A stretch of 64,000 nucleotides of DNA from Candidatus Solibacter usitatus (GCA_016213245.1 JACRBC010000021.1:45252-109251), one strand, 5' to 3'; numbered from the stretch's first letter, positions 39,775 through 47,971 are shown. Program-made: numbers and translations. The notes: generated by a model from the letters alone, not told the origin.

Positions 39775-40935
39775 ATGGCTTGCTATATCTCAACAAGACA
39801 AAACCGGTTTTACGCTTCGCTGGAGGCGACCTACGGGCAGGCGGCGGCGATGACCGCCGGGCAGCGCTTCAGCGCGGTGAGCCTGAAGGCGCGGCAGGTG
39901 TTTGAAAAGCCGCTGAGACGAGACAAAACAGGGACGAGGACGCAACAGCCGGTGGCGGGCGAACTGCGGCGGCGGACAGGATTCGACCTGACCACCTATC
40001 TCTATGCGCGAGAGACGGGACAGACGCAGCCGCGGTATTGGCCGCTGGTGCAGGCGGCGCTGGGCGGATCGCCGAAGTCGCACATGGGCGGGCTTTCGGT
40101 GGTAACGGTAAACGGAGCGCTGACGGGATTTGCGGCGGCGCACGGGCTGGCGCCGGGGGACGCGGTGACCGTGGGCGGAGAGATCCGCATCGTGGCGGCT
40201 GTGCCCGATTGGCAGACAGCGGTATTGAGCGCGCCGCTGGCGGGACCGGGGACGACGGGCGGCGCGTTGAGCTACGGGCTGGCGCCGGAACTGGCGGGCG
40301 TGACGCTGCACGAGCGGTGGTCGCCGGCCGGCGCGGCGCAGCGGATGCTGGCGGGAGCAGTGGTGGACGAGCTGGAGTTTCGAATCAACGGCGATTTCCA
40401 CGAGTTGGGCTTCCGGGGGCAGGCGGCAGACCTGCTGGACAACGCCAGCTTCGAGGCGGGCGCGGCGGGACTGCAGTCGTTCCCGGCCGAGCCGGCGGTG
40501 GCGGAACTGATGGAGAGTCCGATACCGGGGCACATGGGCCAGGCGTGGATCGGGAGCGCGCCGGGCAGGATGTACACGTTGAGTTCAGCGGTGATCCGCT
40601 TGAAAAACAACGTGGACCTGCGAGCGAAGGACTACGGCTCGGTGCTGCCGCGGTGCATCGTTCCGGGCGACAGAGAAGTGACGGTGGACCTGGAGGTCTA
40701 CAGCCAGGACGGAGCACTCTACGACGAGATCCTGCAGGCGGCCAAGACGCGCACGCCGTTGCCGCTGATGGTGCAGATGGGCGAGCGGGAGGGGCAGATG
40801 TGCGCAGTGTGGATGCCGAACCTGATCCCGGCGGTACCGGAGCTGGACAACCGCGAGGCGAGGCTGCTCTGGCGGCTGAAAGGCTCGGCGGCGGTCGGAA
40901 CAGCGGAGGACGAAGTTTATGTCGCTTTCGGTTGA
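39775..40935 (+). CDS. phage tail tube protein
   Basis: The 386-residue beta-rich protein lies immediately before the tail-assembly chaperone, the conserved position of the major tail/tube protein. It contains paired beta segments (TVGGEIRIVAAVPDWQTAVL; VIRLKNNVDLRAKDYG...EVTVDLEVYSQDG), the second of which is typical of tube proteins. It is longer than a minimal tube protein, so it likely carries an Ig-like insertion. It overlaps the chaperone start by 17 bases. Confidence 0.7.
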   Translation: MACYISTRQNRFYASLEATYGQAAAMTAGQRFSAVSLKARQVFEKPLRRDKTGTRTQQPVAGELRRRTGFDLTTYLYARETGQTQPRYWPLVQAALGGSPKSHMGGLSVVTVNGALTGFAAAHGLAPGDAVTVGGEIRIVAAVPDWQTAVLSAPLAGPGTTGGALSYGLAPELAGVTLHERWSPAGAAQRMLAGAVVDELEFRINGDFHELGFRGQAADLLDNASFEAGAAGLQSFPAEPAVAELMESPIPGHMGQAWIGSAPGRMYTLSSAVIRLKNNVDLRAKDYGSVLPRCIVPGDREVTVDLEVYSQDGALYDEILQAAKTRTPLPLMVQMGEREGQMCAVWMPNLIPAVPELDNREARLLWRLKGSAAVGTAEDEVYVAFG

Positions 40936-41305
40936 GGCGGTGAGGTGGCAGAGCAGCGAGTGGGCGGAATCGCAGAGCGTGCCGGGGGTGCGGCTGCGAG
41001 TGGCTCGGCTTTCGCTGGCAGGCAGGGCGGAGATCGCCCGGCGGGTGAGATCGCTGCTGGCGGAATTGGAATACAAGGCCGCCGGAGAGAGCGCCGAGGA
41101 CCGGCTGGAGGCGGCCGTGCTGGAGGCGCGGATCGACCAGACCTACGTCGAGTGGGGGCTGCTGGAGGTTTCCGGACTGGAGATCGACGGCGCGCCGGCG
41201 ACCGTGGGCGCGCTGGTCGAGCGCGGTCCGGAGAGCCTGGCACAGGAAGCGGCGCGGCTGGTGCGGCGGCAGTGCGGGCTGACGGAGGACGAACGAAAAA
41301 ACTGA
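40919..41305 (+). CDS. tail-assembly chaperone, zero-frame product (gpG-like)
   Basis: The 128-residue, mostly helical protein is placed between tail tube and tape-measure genes like lambda gpG. It ends with codons CGA AAA AAC TGA, where A AAA AAC (41296-41302) is an ideal X-XXY-YYZ -1 slippery heptamer directly before the stop. See the fusion product and the frameshift signal. In lambda-type phages both forms are needed at a fixed ratio to wrap the tape measure during tail assembly. Confidence 0.8.
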   Translation: MSLSVEAVRWQSSEWAESQSVPGVRLRVARLSLAGRAEIARRVRSLLAELEYKAAGESAEDRLEAAVLEARIDQTYVEWGLLEVSGLEIDGAPATVGALVERGPESLAQEAARLVRRQCGLTEDERKN

Positions 41306-41613
41306 TCCTCGCATTCCACTTCCATATGTCGAACCCGGCCGGGTGGAGGTGCGAGGAGTGCAGACGGCAGGAGATGGAAGCCAGGCGCGGATGCGGTTTC
41401 GCGGGCCTGGAGGCGGCGGGAGTGGTGTGGGGCCGGGGAGAGGTAGTGAGCCGGCGGTGCCCGCGCTCGGTGGTAAGCGGGGAGAGCCTGTCGTGGTTGG
41501 AGCTGTTCGGAGCACGGCGGTGGGCGGGGGAATTGAGCGCGCGCGACGCGGAGGCGATGGCGGTGCTGGAGAGGGAGATGGAAAGGGTGCAGCATGAACT
41601 GGAACGAGAGTGA
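40919..41613 (+). CDS. tail-assembly chaperone -1 frameshift fusion (gpGT-like)
   Basis: After a -1 slip at 41302, reading continues CTG ATC CTC GCA and stays open to TGA 41611-41613, adding 103 residues for a predicted 231-residue product. The added part contains cysteines (WRCEECRRQEM, GCGF, RRCPRS) that could bind a metal. Its first in-frame ATG (41326) has no Shine-Dalgarno, so independent translation is unlikely. It overlaps the next gene's start by 20 bases. The coordinate range includes the frameshift. Confidence 0.75.
41296..41357 (+). promoter_or_regulatory. programmed -1 ribosomal frameshift signal
   Basis: The heptamer A AAA AAC (41296-41302) is followed by the zero-frame UGA. A stem-loop then follows: TCCTCGCA (41306-41313) pairs perfectly with TGCGAGGA (41350-41357), extended inside by TCCAC (41315-41319) with GTGGA (41343-41347) around a bulged G. 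The 3-base spacer is shorter than the usual 5-9, but the lowest pairs can open as the ribosome enters. Confidence 0.75.
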
Positions 41614-42169
41614 GCCGATTCTGGAGAAGGCGGTGAAGGCGGCGGCGGGGGAGCGCCGCTTCCAAGCGGCAGAGGTATTGCCGTTGGTCATCAAAGCGCA
41701 GACGGCAACAGGGGAGATACCGGCGGAGAAGGCGTTTGGGGGGGCGACGGGGCTCACTTTGCCGTTGCCGCTTCCAGCCTCGGGGGCGTTGAACGCGGTG
41801 GCTGGCGGGAACGGAGCGGCGGGGTGGCTGTCGTGGCTGAATCCGATCGCCGGAGGCATCGCGGGGCTGTTCAGCCGGGGCGGCGAGGCGCCCGAGCCGG
41901 TGTTGACGCCGTATGTGCGGCCACCGCGGCAGCAGTACGAAGCGGGCTTCGGCGAGCGGTCGGCGCAGGCGGTGCGGATGGCGGACCGGGATGAGCGGGG
42001 AGTGTCGCGCGAAGTATCGGAGAGAGCGGCAAGGCAGGTGGTGGTGCAGGTGCAGGCGATGGACAGCCGGTCGTTTCTGGACCACACGGGGGAGATCGCC
42101 GAGGCGGTGCGGCGGGCGCTGCTGGAGAGCGAAGGGTTGACAGCCACGTTGGGAGACTTGCGAGGGTAG
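41594..42169 (+). CDS. very short tape-measure-like tail protein
   Basis: The 191-residue protein directly follows the frameshifted chaperone, the position of the tape measure. It has a hydrophobic Gly/Ala centre (AAGWLSWLNPIAGGIAGLFS, about 76-95) and a C-terminal segment VVVQVQAMDSRSFLDHTGEI that matches the ends of many tape-measure proteins. Siphophage tape measures usually exceed 600 residues. At this length it would specify an extremely short tail, as known for the RcGTA tape measure (about 220 residues). Confidence 0.65.
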   Translation: MNWNESEPILEKAVKAAAGERRFQAAEVLPLVIKAQTATGEIPAEKAFGGATGLTLPLPLPASGALNAVAGGNGAAGWLSWLNPIAGGIAGLFSRGGEAPEPVLTPYVRPPRQQYEAGFGERSAQAVRMADRDERGVSREVSERAARQVVVQVQAMDSRSFLDHTGEIAEAVRRALLESEGLTATLGDLRG

Positions 42170-42172
42170 ACG

Positions 42173-42529
42173 ATGTCACAGTTCCCGATGTTGAAAACAG
42201 GCGCGGCGGCGCAGTATCCGCTGGAGCGGGAGAGCCGGCGCGGCGTGCGGGTGATGCGGTTTCTGGACGGCTCGGAGCAACGCTACGCGGCGAGGAAGGA
42301 GCGGCGGCGCTGGGTGGTGCGAGTGGACCAGTTGGACGAAAGGGAAGCAGCGGCGTTGTCCGAGTTTGCGCGGAGGTACTTCGAGACGCTCGAACGATTC
42401 GCGTTCACCGACCCGGCAGACGGGAGCGTGCATCCTCAATGCGTGCTGGAGGGCGAGAGGCAGACGGTGCTGGCCGGAGGGGAGTGGAGATTCGGCACGA
42501 CGCTGGTGATCGCGGCAGAGGAGGGATGA
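42173..42529 (+). CDS. distal-tail-like protein, short copy
   Basis: The 118-residue beta-rich protein opens with FPMLKTGAAAQYPLERE and continues through RRRWVVRVDQLDEREAAALSEF and RFAFTDPADGS. These match, in order, segments of the next protein, so the two are tandem duplicates of one domain. The pattern resembles DUF2460-like/distal tail proteins that join tube and tip. Confidence 0.65.
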   Translation: MSQFPMLKTGAAAQYPLERESRRGVRVMRFLDGSEQRYAARKERRRWVVRVDQLDEREAAALSEFARRYFETLERFAFTDPADGSVHPQCVLEGERQTVLAGGEWRFGTTLVIAAEEG

Positions 42530-42530
42530 G

Positions 42531-43289
42531 ATGAGGCACTACCCATTGCTTGGACGCGGAGGGGCGGCGCAGTATCCGCTGGCGCGGACGCGGGAGTGGC
42601 GGCTGCCCCAGGCGGAGAGCCCGGGAGGAGAGATTTGGAGGACGACGGACGCGACGGCGCGGAGGGCGAGGTGGGAGCTTCGGTACCGGGACTTGTCGCT
42701 GGAAGAGGCGGCGGCGATTGAAGCGCTGTTCTCAGAGACCAAGGGCGGATTAGGGACCTTTCTCTTTCTGGACCCGCTGGACAACCTGATCCGGTCGAGC
42801 ACCGACTTGACGGCGGCGGCGTGGCAGAAGGACCCGATGGTGGCGGTGACGCCGGGGAGCGAGGGTTTCACGGTGACCAACGGGGCGCAGGCGGCGGGAG
42901 GCGTGTGGCAGGCAGTGCCGCTGCCGGCGTCCGGAGCATACAGTCTGAGCTGCCGCGTGCGAGGGGTGGGGGAGGCGCGGCTGGCGGTGGGCGGAGTGGG
43001 GAGGAGTTTCGTGGTGGGGGCGGAGTGGAGCAGGGTGCACATTCTGGCGGACACGCTGGCGCAGGCCGAGACGACGACGGTGAGGATATCGACGCCGGCG
43101 GGCGGCAGCATGGAGGTGGCGGAGCCTCAACTGGAGGCACAGGCCTGGCCCTCGCCGTACAAGGCCACGACGGGGCGCGGGGGCGTGTACGAAGCGGCCC
43201 GCTTCGCGCAAGAGGGTCTGACGACGACGATGGAAGCGCCGGGGCGAATCGCGATGCGGGTGGTGGTGGAGAGCAGGCTGGCGGGGTAA
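42531..43289 (+). CDS. distal-tail-like protein with C-terminal jelly-roll
   Basis: The 252-residue protein has residues 1-85 homologous to the preceding protein (YPLLGRGGAAQYPLARTRE; RARWELRYRDLSLEEAAAIE; TFLFLDPLDN). A carbohydrate-binding-module-like beta-sandwich follows (about 95-215: AYSLSCRVRGVGEARLAVGG...TTVRISTPAGG). Such additions at the tail tip often contact the cell surface. It starts two bases after the previous stop. Confidence 0.65.
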   Translation: MRHYPLLGRGGAAQYPLARTREWRLPQAESPGGEIWRTTDATARRARWELRYRDLSLEEAAAIEALFSETKGGLGTFLFLDPLDNLIRSSTDLTAAAWQKDPMVAVTPGSEGFTVTNGAQAAGGVWQAVPLPASGAYSLSCRVRGVGEARLAVGGVGRSFVVGAEWSRVHILADTLAQAETTTVRISTPAGGSMEVAEPQLEAQAWPSPYKATTGRGGVYEAARFAQEGLTTTMEAPGRIAMRVVVESRLAG

Positions 43290-43296
43290 AGGAACC

Positions 43297-46200
43297 ATGG
43301 GCATACACGATCAGAAGCGTCAGGAGATGTTGGACACGCCAGTGCTGCTGTTTGAGTGCACACTGGCGGACGGCGCCATCGAACGGTGGGCGAGCCACAG
43401 GGTGGCGGCCGAGGGGCATGCCTACGAGCCGCGAGTGCTGGAACACGGCGGATTCGACCTGCGGCTGGCGGGGGAAGAGGGGATCGACGCGGGGTCGCGG
43501 TTCACGGTGGCGCTAGCGAACGTGGACGGGCGGATCTCGCAGTTGGACCGGAGCCCGGGATGGAAAGGGGCGAAGCTGCGGGTGCGGTTCGGCTTCTTCG
43601 ACGTAGAGACGGGGTTGCCTGTTTCGGAGTTGACGGCGGTGTTTCTGGGGACGGCGAATCCGGTGGATGAGCTGACAGAGACAAAGGCGCGGCTGAGTTT
43701 CATGAACCGGCTCAGCCTGCAACGGCTGACTGCACCGGCGGTGCGCGTGCAAAGCCGCTGCCCGTGGCGATTTCCGGCGACAGAAGCGGAGCGGGTGGAG
43801 GCGCGCGACGGAGGGCGGTACACATCGTTCTACAGGTGCGGCTACAGCGCCGGGCTGGTGGGTGGAACGGGCAGTTTGAACGGCGGGGCGCCTTTCACCG
43901 AGTGCGGAAGGACTCGCGCGGATTGCGAGGCGCGGGGGATGTTCCGGCAGGCGGGGCGGTATGGGGGGTTCGCATTCATCCCTGAGGGCGGTGTCGCGGC
44001 GGCGCGCGTGAACGACGCGGCGCCGGTGGTGTACGGAACGGCGTGGATGACGGCGCCGGTGGTGTTTTCGAGAAACGACGGCAACCTGACGCACTGCGAG
44101 GTGCTGCTGGGGATGGGGCCGGTGGCGGGAGTCCAAAAGGTGATCGCCAACGGCGTGGAACTGGGGCTGGGGCAGGCCGGGCGGGACATGGGGGCGACGG
44201 GCTGGTACAACGTCCTGAGCCTGGGAGAGCGCAACGGGGGGTTCAACCTGGACTTCGCCGACGGTCAAGGAAACGCGCTGGGGGACCCGCACGGGAGCAT
44301 GGCGTGCCTTTCGGTGGTGGTGCCAAACAAGCTGGTGACGGGAGGGAACGCCCCGAAGGTGGAGGTGCTGCTGGACGGGCAGGTGCTGCCCAGGTACGCG
44401 GCGGACAGGACTGGATTGCCGGCGGCGTTCACCAAGAGCCCGGCATGGGTGCTGCTGGACATGCTGCGGCGATCGGGCTGGGAAGAAGGCGAAATCGACG
44501 TGGCGAGTTTCGCGGAGGCGGCGGCGTATTGTGAAGAGTTCGTGGATGCCGCGACGCCGCAGGGGACTGTGGTGCGGACACCGCGCTTTGAGGTAAACCT
44601 GGCGCTGACACAGCGCAAGAGCCTGAGCGAGATAGTACGAGGGATCCGTACGGCGGCATCGATGATGCTGACGGTGGACGGAGCGGGGCGAATCGCGCTG
44701 CGGCCGGAGACGACGCTGGCACGGCAACAGCCGGGGCGGAGCGCGGTAACCAACGCGACGATGCCGTTGGCCGGGGGATGGCCGGCATACGAGTTCGGCG
44801 ACGGGACGAACGGCACCACCGGGATTCTGAGACGGGACAACGGGGCATCGACCTTTCGAATCTGGCGCAGACCGGGCAGCGAGGTGGCGAACAGGCTGAG
44901 CGTGGAGTTTCAGGACGCGTTCAACCAGTACCAGAGGGACAGCCTGTCGCTGGTGGACTTCGACGACACCGCGGCGCAGGGCTGCGAGACGGCGGGGACA
45001 AGCGGGGCGCTGGGACTGCCGCATTTCGACCAGGCGGCGCGAATACTGAGACTGCAGATCCAGAAGAACACACGGGGCAACCACTTCGTAGAGTTCGACA
45101 GCAGCGTGCAGGCGATTGGAGTACGGCCGGGGGACCTGATTACGGTCACCCACGCCAGGGAGGGCTTGGACCGGGCGCTGTACCGGGTGCTGCGAATGAC
45201 ACCGGGGCTGAACTACGAGCGGGTGAAGCTGATCGCGCAACGGCACGAAGACGGATGGTACGAACTGGCGGCAGGGATCAAGCAGGAGTGGCGGCCAACC
45301 GACGGCGCACCCGGGGCGGCGCGGCCGCTGTGCGGGCGGGTGCTGGGAGCGGGCGGCGAGCAGCAGTTCGAGATTACCGAGACGGCTTTGGGGGAAGGCT
45401 CGGCGGCGTTGACGGTGAGGTTCACGCCGCCGGGCCGGGCGGCGTTGAGCGCGCCGGCGGCGCCGGTTGTGGGGTTGACGCCAGAGGTCCGGGCCACGGG
45501 AGGGACGTTGGCGGCCGGGACCTACTGGTATGCGGTGAGCGGGGTGAACGCGGATGGGGAAGAGTCGACGTTATCGTTCACAGCAAGGGCGGAGGCGCCG
45601 GCTGGAGTAACGACGGCGAGCGTGGCGGTACCGGACATCCGGTGCGGCAGAGGATCGCAGACGATGCGGGTGTACCGCGGGGATCAACCGGGACGGCTGC
45701 TGCGGATCTTCGAGGGCGCCGCGACGGACACTTTCCTGGACACGGGGCTGGCGGCGCAACTGGCGCCGCCGCCGGACGCGAACTTCGACCATGCGCGGTT
45801 CCAATGGCGGTATGAGCTGGTTCCGCAGACGGCGGCGGGAGTATTCGACGCGACGGGAATCGGCAACGCGGCGATGGGACTGGTTCCGAATGAATACACG
45901 GGCGCGGCAGTGCGGATCATGAGTGGGCACGGGGCCGGTCAGGAGCGAACGGTGGCCAGCAATACGGCGACGCGGCTCGAAGTGTCGCCGGGGTGGAGCG
46001 TGGCGCCGGATGCGACGAGCCGGTTCACGGTGGCCGAAGCCGGGTGGCGGCCGGGGGGCATCACGAGATCGGACTCGCTGGAGATGGTGGTCCCGTACAG
46101 GGAGCTGCAGACGGTTCAAGTGACGGGTGTGCCGGTAAATGCGCTCGGCGTGGAAGGCGGATTGGAAGAGGCGCTGGTCACGCGCAAGGAACTGACCGGG

Positions 46201-47121
46201 GGTGGAGGGGCCGCCGACACGGGAGTGCCATGCGCGCCGTCGTTCGGATTGTCGGCGGCCGGAGGCGGAGAGATCGAAGTGGGCGGGATTGGCTTCGCGA
46301 GAGCGGAGAACACGCGGACGATCGAGGCGGCGACGCTGACGCTGCACTATTGGGACGAACTGGCGAGTCCGAGCGGGCTGGCGTTGGGGGGAGCCGTGGG
46401 AGCAAACGACACGGCGCTGGTCTGGAGCGCTTTGAGCGGCGTAGCCGTGGCGGACCTGGTCCAACTAGGAGGGGAACTGGTTCGAGTGCTGGAAGTGACC
46501 GGCAGTGGGCTGGGATGCGTGGCGGAACGCGCGGTGCATGGAACACTGGCGGCGAACCATGGGGCGGGAACGACGGCGTACGCGCTGGCGAGACATACGG
46601 CGGTGCTGCCGTTCCCGCGGGGGTTCTTCGGGAGCCCGGCAAGCGGGAGCTACCTGCAGCGGCTGTCGCTGAAGAGCGCGAGGGTGGCGGCGGCAGAGAT
46701 GTTCGTCACCAACAGCTACGGGTCGAGCCCGACGGCGGCGCGGGCGTACACGATGCTGCTGGCCGGCGGGCTGCGGACGATGTCGGGCGGACAGTATTCG
46801 ATCCAATACGACGGAGCGCTGGCGGTGATGGACATGGTAGCGCCGCCGATTGTGGTGGAGCAGGCGTGCGCGGTGCGTGATGTGAGCGCGGCGGTTGGGA
46901 GCGCGCCGCTGGTGGAGCCGGTGGTGTTGCGGGTGCGGGTGGACGGAACACCGTATTGCGACCTGACCATCGCGGCGGGGATGCAGAACTCGGCCGTAGT
47001 GGATGGATTCGGGAAGCGTCCGATTCCGGAAGGGGCGAAGCTGACGGTGTCGGTGGTTTCAGTTGGACTGGCGGCGGGAAGCTTCCCCGGCAGGGACTTG
47101 ACGGTCACGTTGCGGCTGTGA
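43297..47121 (+). CDS. giant tail-tip hub protein (lambda L-like plus J-like fusion)
   Basis: The 1,274-residue protein is the largest and last of the cassette. Residues 1-~230 resemble DUF2163/gpL-type tip proteins (FTVALANVDGRISQLDRSPG) with four spaced cysteines, C155, C181, C203 and C210, the arrangement that holds a 4Fe-4S cluster in lambda gpL. Residues ~330-700 resemble hub proteins of the J/central-fibre type (RKSLSEIVRGIRTAASMMLT; LITVTHAREGL). Residues ~725-800 form a fibronectin-like repeat (TYWYAVSGVNADGEES). Later beta-rich modules probably form the spike. Separate L, K, I and J genes of classical phages are missing. Confidence 0.8.
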   Translation: MGIHDQKRQEMLDTPVLLFECTLADGAIERWASHRVAAEGHAYEPRVLEHGGFDLRLAGEEGIDAGSRFTVALANVDGRISQLDRSPGWKGAKLRVRFGFFDVETGLPVSELTAVFLGTANPVDELTETKARLSFMNRLSLQRLTAPAVRVQSRCPWRFPATEAERVEARDGGRYTSFYRCGYSAGLVGGTGSLNGGAPFTECGRTRADCEARGMFRQAGRYGGFAFIPEGGVAAARVNDAAPVVYGTAWMTAPVVFSRNDGNLTHCEVLLGMGPVAGVQKVIANGVELGLGQAGRDMGATGWYNVLSLGERNGGFNLDFADGQGNALGDPHGSMACLSVVVPNKLVTGGNAPKVEVLLDGQVLPRYAADRTGLPAAFTKSPAWVLLDMLRRSGWEEGEIDVASFAEAAAYCEEFVDAATPQGTVVRTPRFEVNLALTQRKSLSEIVRGIRTAASMMLTVDGAGRIALRPETTLARQQPGRSAVTNATMPLAGGWPAYEFGDGTNGTTGILRRDNGASTFRIWRRPGSEVANRLSVEFQDAFNQYQRDSLSLVDFDDTAAQGCETAGTSGALGLPHFDQAARILRLQIQKNTRGNHFVEFDSSVQAIGVRPGDLITVTHAREGLDRALYRVLRMTPGLNYERVKLIAQRHEDGWYELAAGIKQEWRPTDGAPGAARPLCGRVLGAGGEQQFEITETALGEGSAALTVRFTPPGRAALSAPAAPVVGLTPEVRATGGTLAAGTYWYAVSGVNADGEESTLSFTARAEAPAGVTTASVAVPDIRCGRGSQTMRVYRGDQPGRLLRIFEGAATDTFLDTGLAAQLAPPPDANFDHARFQWRYELVPQTAAGVFDATGIGNAAMGLVPNEYTGAAVRIMSGHGAGQERTVASNTATRLEVSPGWSVAPDATSRFTVAEAGWRPGGITRSDSLEMVVPYRELQTVQVTGVPVNALGVEGGLEEALVTRKELTGGGGAADTGVPCAPSFGLSAAGGGEIEVGGIGFARAENTRTIEAATLTLHYWDELASPSGLALGGAVGANDTALVWSALSGVAVADLVQLGGELVRVLEVTGSGLGCVAERAVHGTLAANHGAGTTAYALARHTAVLPFPRGFFGSPASGSYLQRLSLKSARVAAAEMFVTNSYGSSPTAARAYTMLLAGGLRTMSGGQYSIQYDGALAVMDMVAPPIVVEQACAVRDVSAAVGSAPLVEPVVLRVRVDGTPYCDLTIAAGMQNSAVVDGFGKRPIPEGAKLTVSVVSVGLAAGSFPGRDLTVTLRL

Positions 47122-47151
47122 ATCACGGCTCTTGCCGGATTGACGGACGGT

Positions 47152-47835
47152 CTAGCGGCGGCGGAAGAGCGACAGGGCCGCCAGACCGGCGCCCATCAGC
47201 GCGAGGGTGGAGGGTTCAGGAATCTCGCCTAAAGCCGCGTCGTACAACTGGAAGGCATGGTGGTTGCCGTTGTTGTACCACCCGCCGCTGTCGAACGGAT
47301 CGATGTCTTCAAGGCCCGCAGAGGTCGCGTTGGCTCCAGTGGTCTGCCAGTAGAAGTTGGCACGGGCCGTGGTGGAGAGGGGACCATTGTGCAGCCCAAG
47401 CCAGTAAGTACCTGCTCCGAGCGCAAGCGTGCCGGTGTTGATGTCGAATCGCCACTGTGTATACCCACCGAAGGCATTGGGACCCTCATTGACGGGGGTC
47501 ACCGCCGCGCTGCCTGAGTACAAGACGGCCCCAGGAGCCCCGGCGACATCGTTGTATACCCTCCAGGTGATGCTGCCCGCGTAACCAGTCCCCCCGGATG
47601 GGAAGGCCCAGAAGCGGATCGCTTCGATGTTGGCCGGCGAGGCCAGTGTGAAGTCCTCGGCCTGAATCCACTGGGTGAACTCATTTCCACTAGAACTGTT
47701 CGGCGCGCCGTTGTCGTAGATGAGCGCTGCTTGGGCGGAGATCGCCAGCAAAAAAGTGACTGGCAGAATGGTAAACCTATTGATTCTCAAGAGTGCCCTC
47801 CTCGGCTCTTCAACACGCAGCATGGGGTGCATCAT
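47152..47835 (-). CDS. PEP-CTERM-anchored extracellular protein
   Basis: The 227-residue protein has a signal peptide (about 22-36, ending AISAQA), a beta-sandwich ectodomain (WIQAEDFTLASPANIEAIRFW; TYWLGLHNG) and the sorting tail IPEPSTLALMGAGLAALSLF plus RRR. PEP-CTERM tails are recognised by exosortase, which is not encoded here. GGGGAGGAG lies just before the ATG at 47835. It is transcribed toward the end of the phage-like cassette, with 30 bases between them. Confidence 0.9.
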   Translation of the reverse strand: MMHPMLRVEEPRRALLRINRFTILPVTFLLAISAQAALIYDNGAPNSSSGNEFTQWIQAEDFTLASPANIEAIRFWAFPSGGTGYAGSITWRVYNDVAGAPGAVLYSGSAAVTPVNEGPNAFGGYTQWRFDINTGTLALGAGTYWLGLHNGPLSTTARANFYWQTTGANATSAGLEDIDPFDSGGWYNNGNHHAFQLYDAALGEIPEPSTLALMGAGLAALSLFRRR

Positions 47836-47865
47836 GCACTCCTCCCCATGACTGCCGCTCGAATT

Positions 47866-47894
47866 AGTCTAAAGCATCTTGATTCGCCGGACAA
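47866..47894 (-). promoter_or_regulatory. sigma70-type promoter of the PEP-CTERM gene
   Basis: On the minus strand TTGTCC (47894-47889) and TAGACT (47871-47866) are 17 bases apart, with 4 of 6 matches each to consensus. Initiation near 47859 would give a leader of about 24 bases carrying the strong Shine-Dalgarno. Confidence 0.45.
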
Positions 47895-47897
47895 GAA

Positions 47898-47923
47898 CTT
47901 TTTCGCGGGGCTTTTTCGCGGGG
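47898..47923. repeat. tandem direct repeat of CTTTTTCGCGGGG
   Basis: Two perfect adjacent copies of a 13-base unit (47898-47910 and 47911-47923) lie immediately upstream of the -35 element of the PEP-CTERM promoter. Tandem sites in this position can be activator-binding sites; slippage during replication is the simpler explanation. Confidence 0.6.
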
Positions 47924-47971
47924 CACTGGAAGATAGCCGGTAGGTGAAGCTGGTGGTGTACCGGGGAAACA

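Larger units (their letters stand above)
33583..47121 (+). mobile_element. compact tailed-phage structural cassette (domesticated particle or GTA-like candidate)
   Basis: Fifteen plus-strand genes without long gaps encode a complete head and a short tail set: terminases, portal, scaffold, P22-like coat, connectors, tail tube, frameshifting chaperone, tape-measure-like protein, distal tail proteins and tail-tip hub. Integrase, excisionase, repressor, replication, holin/endolysin and head-maturation protease are all absent. Host-type genes flank both ends directly. No direct repeat that could be att was found by eye, and the nearby tRNA-His (48006-48083) is separated by a PEP-CTERM gene. The coding strand looks unusually rich in GCG, CGG, CCG and GGG codons compared with the C-ending codons of neighbours; this is a visual impression, not a count. 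Confidence 0.8.

Noticed and set aside
41326..41613. Independent gene for the C-terminal part of the tail chaperone
   Set aside because: No Shine-Dalgarno precedes the ATG, and the frame continues seamlessly from the slippery heptamer, so fusion by frameshift is preferred.
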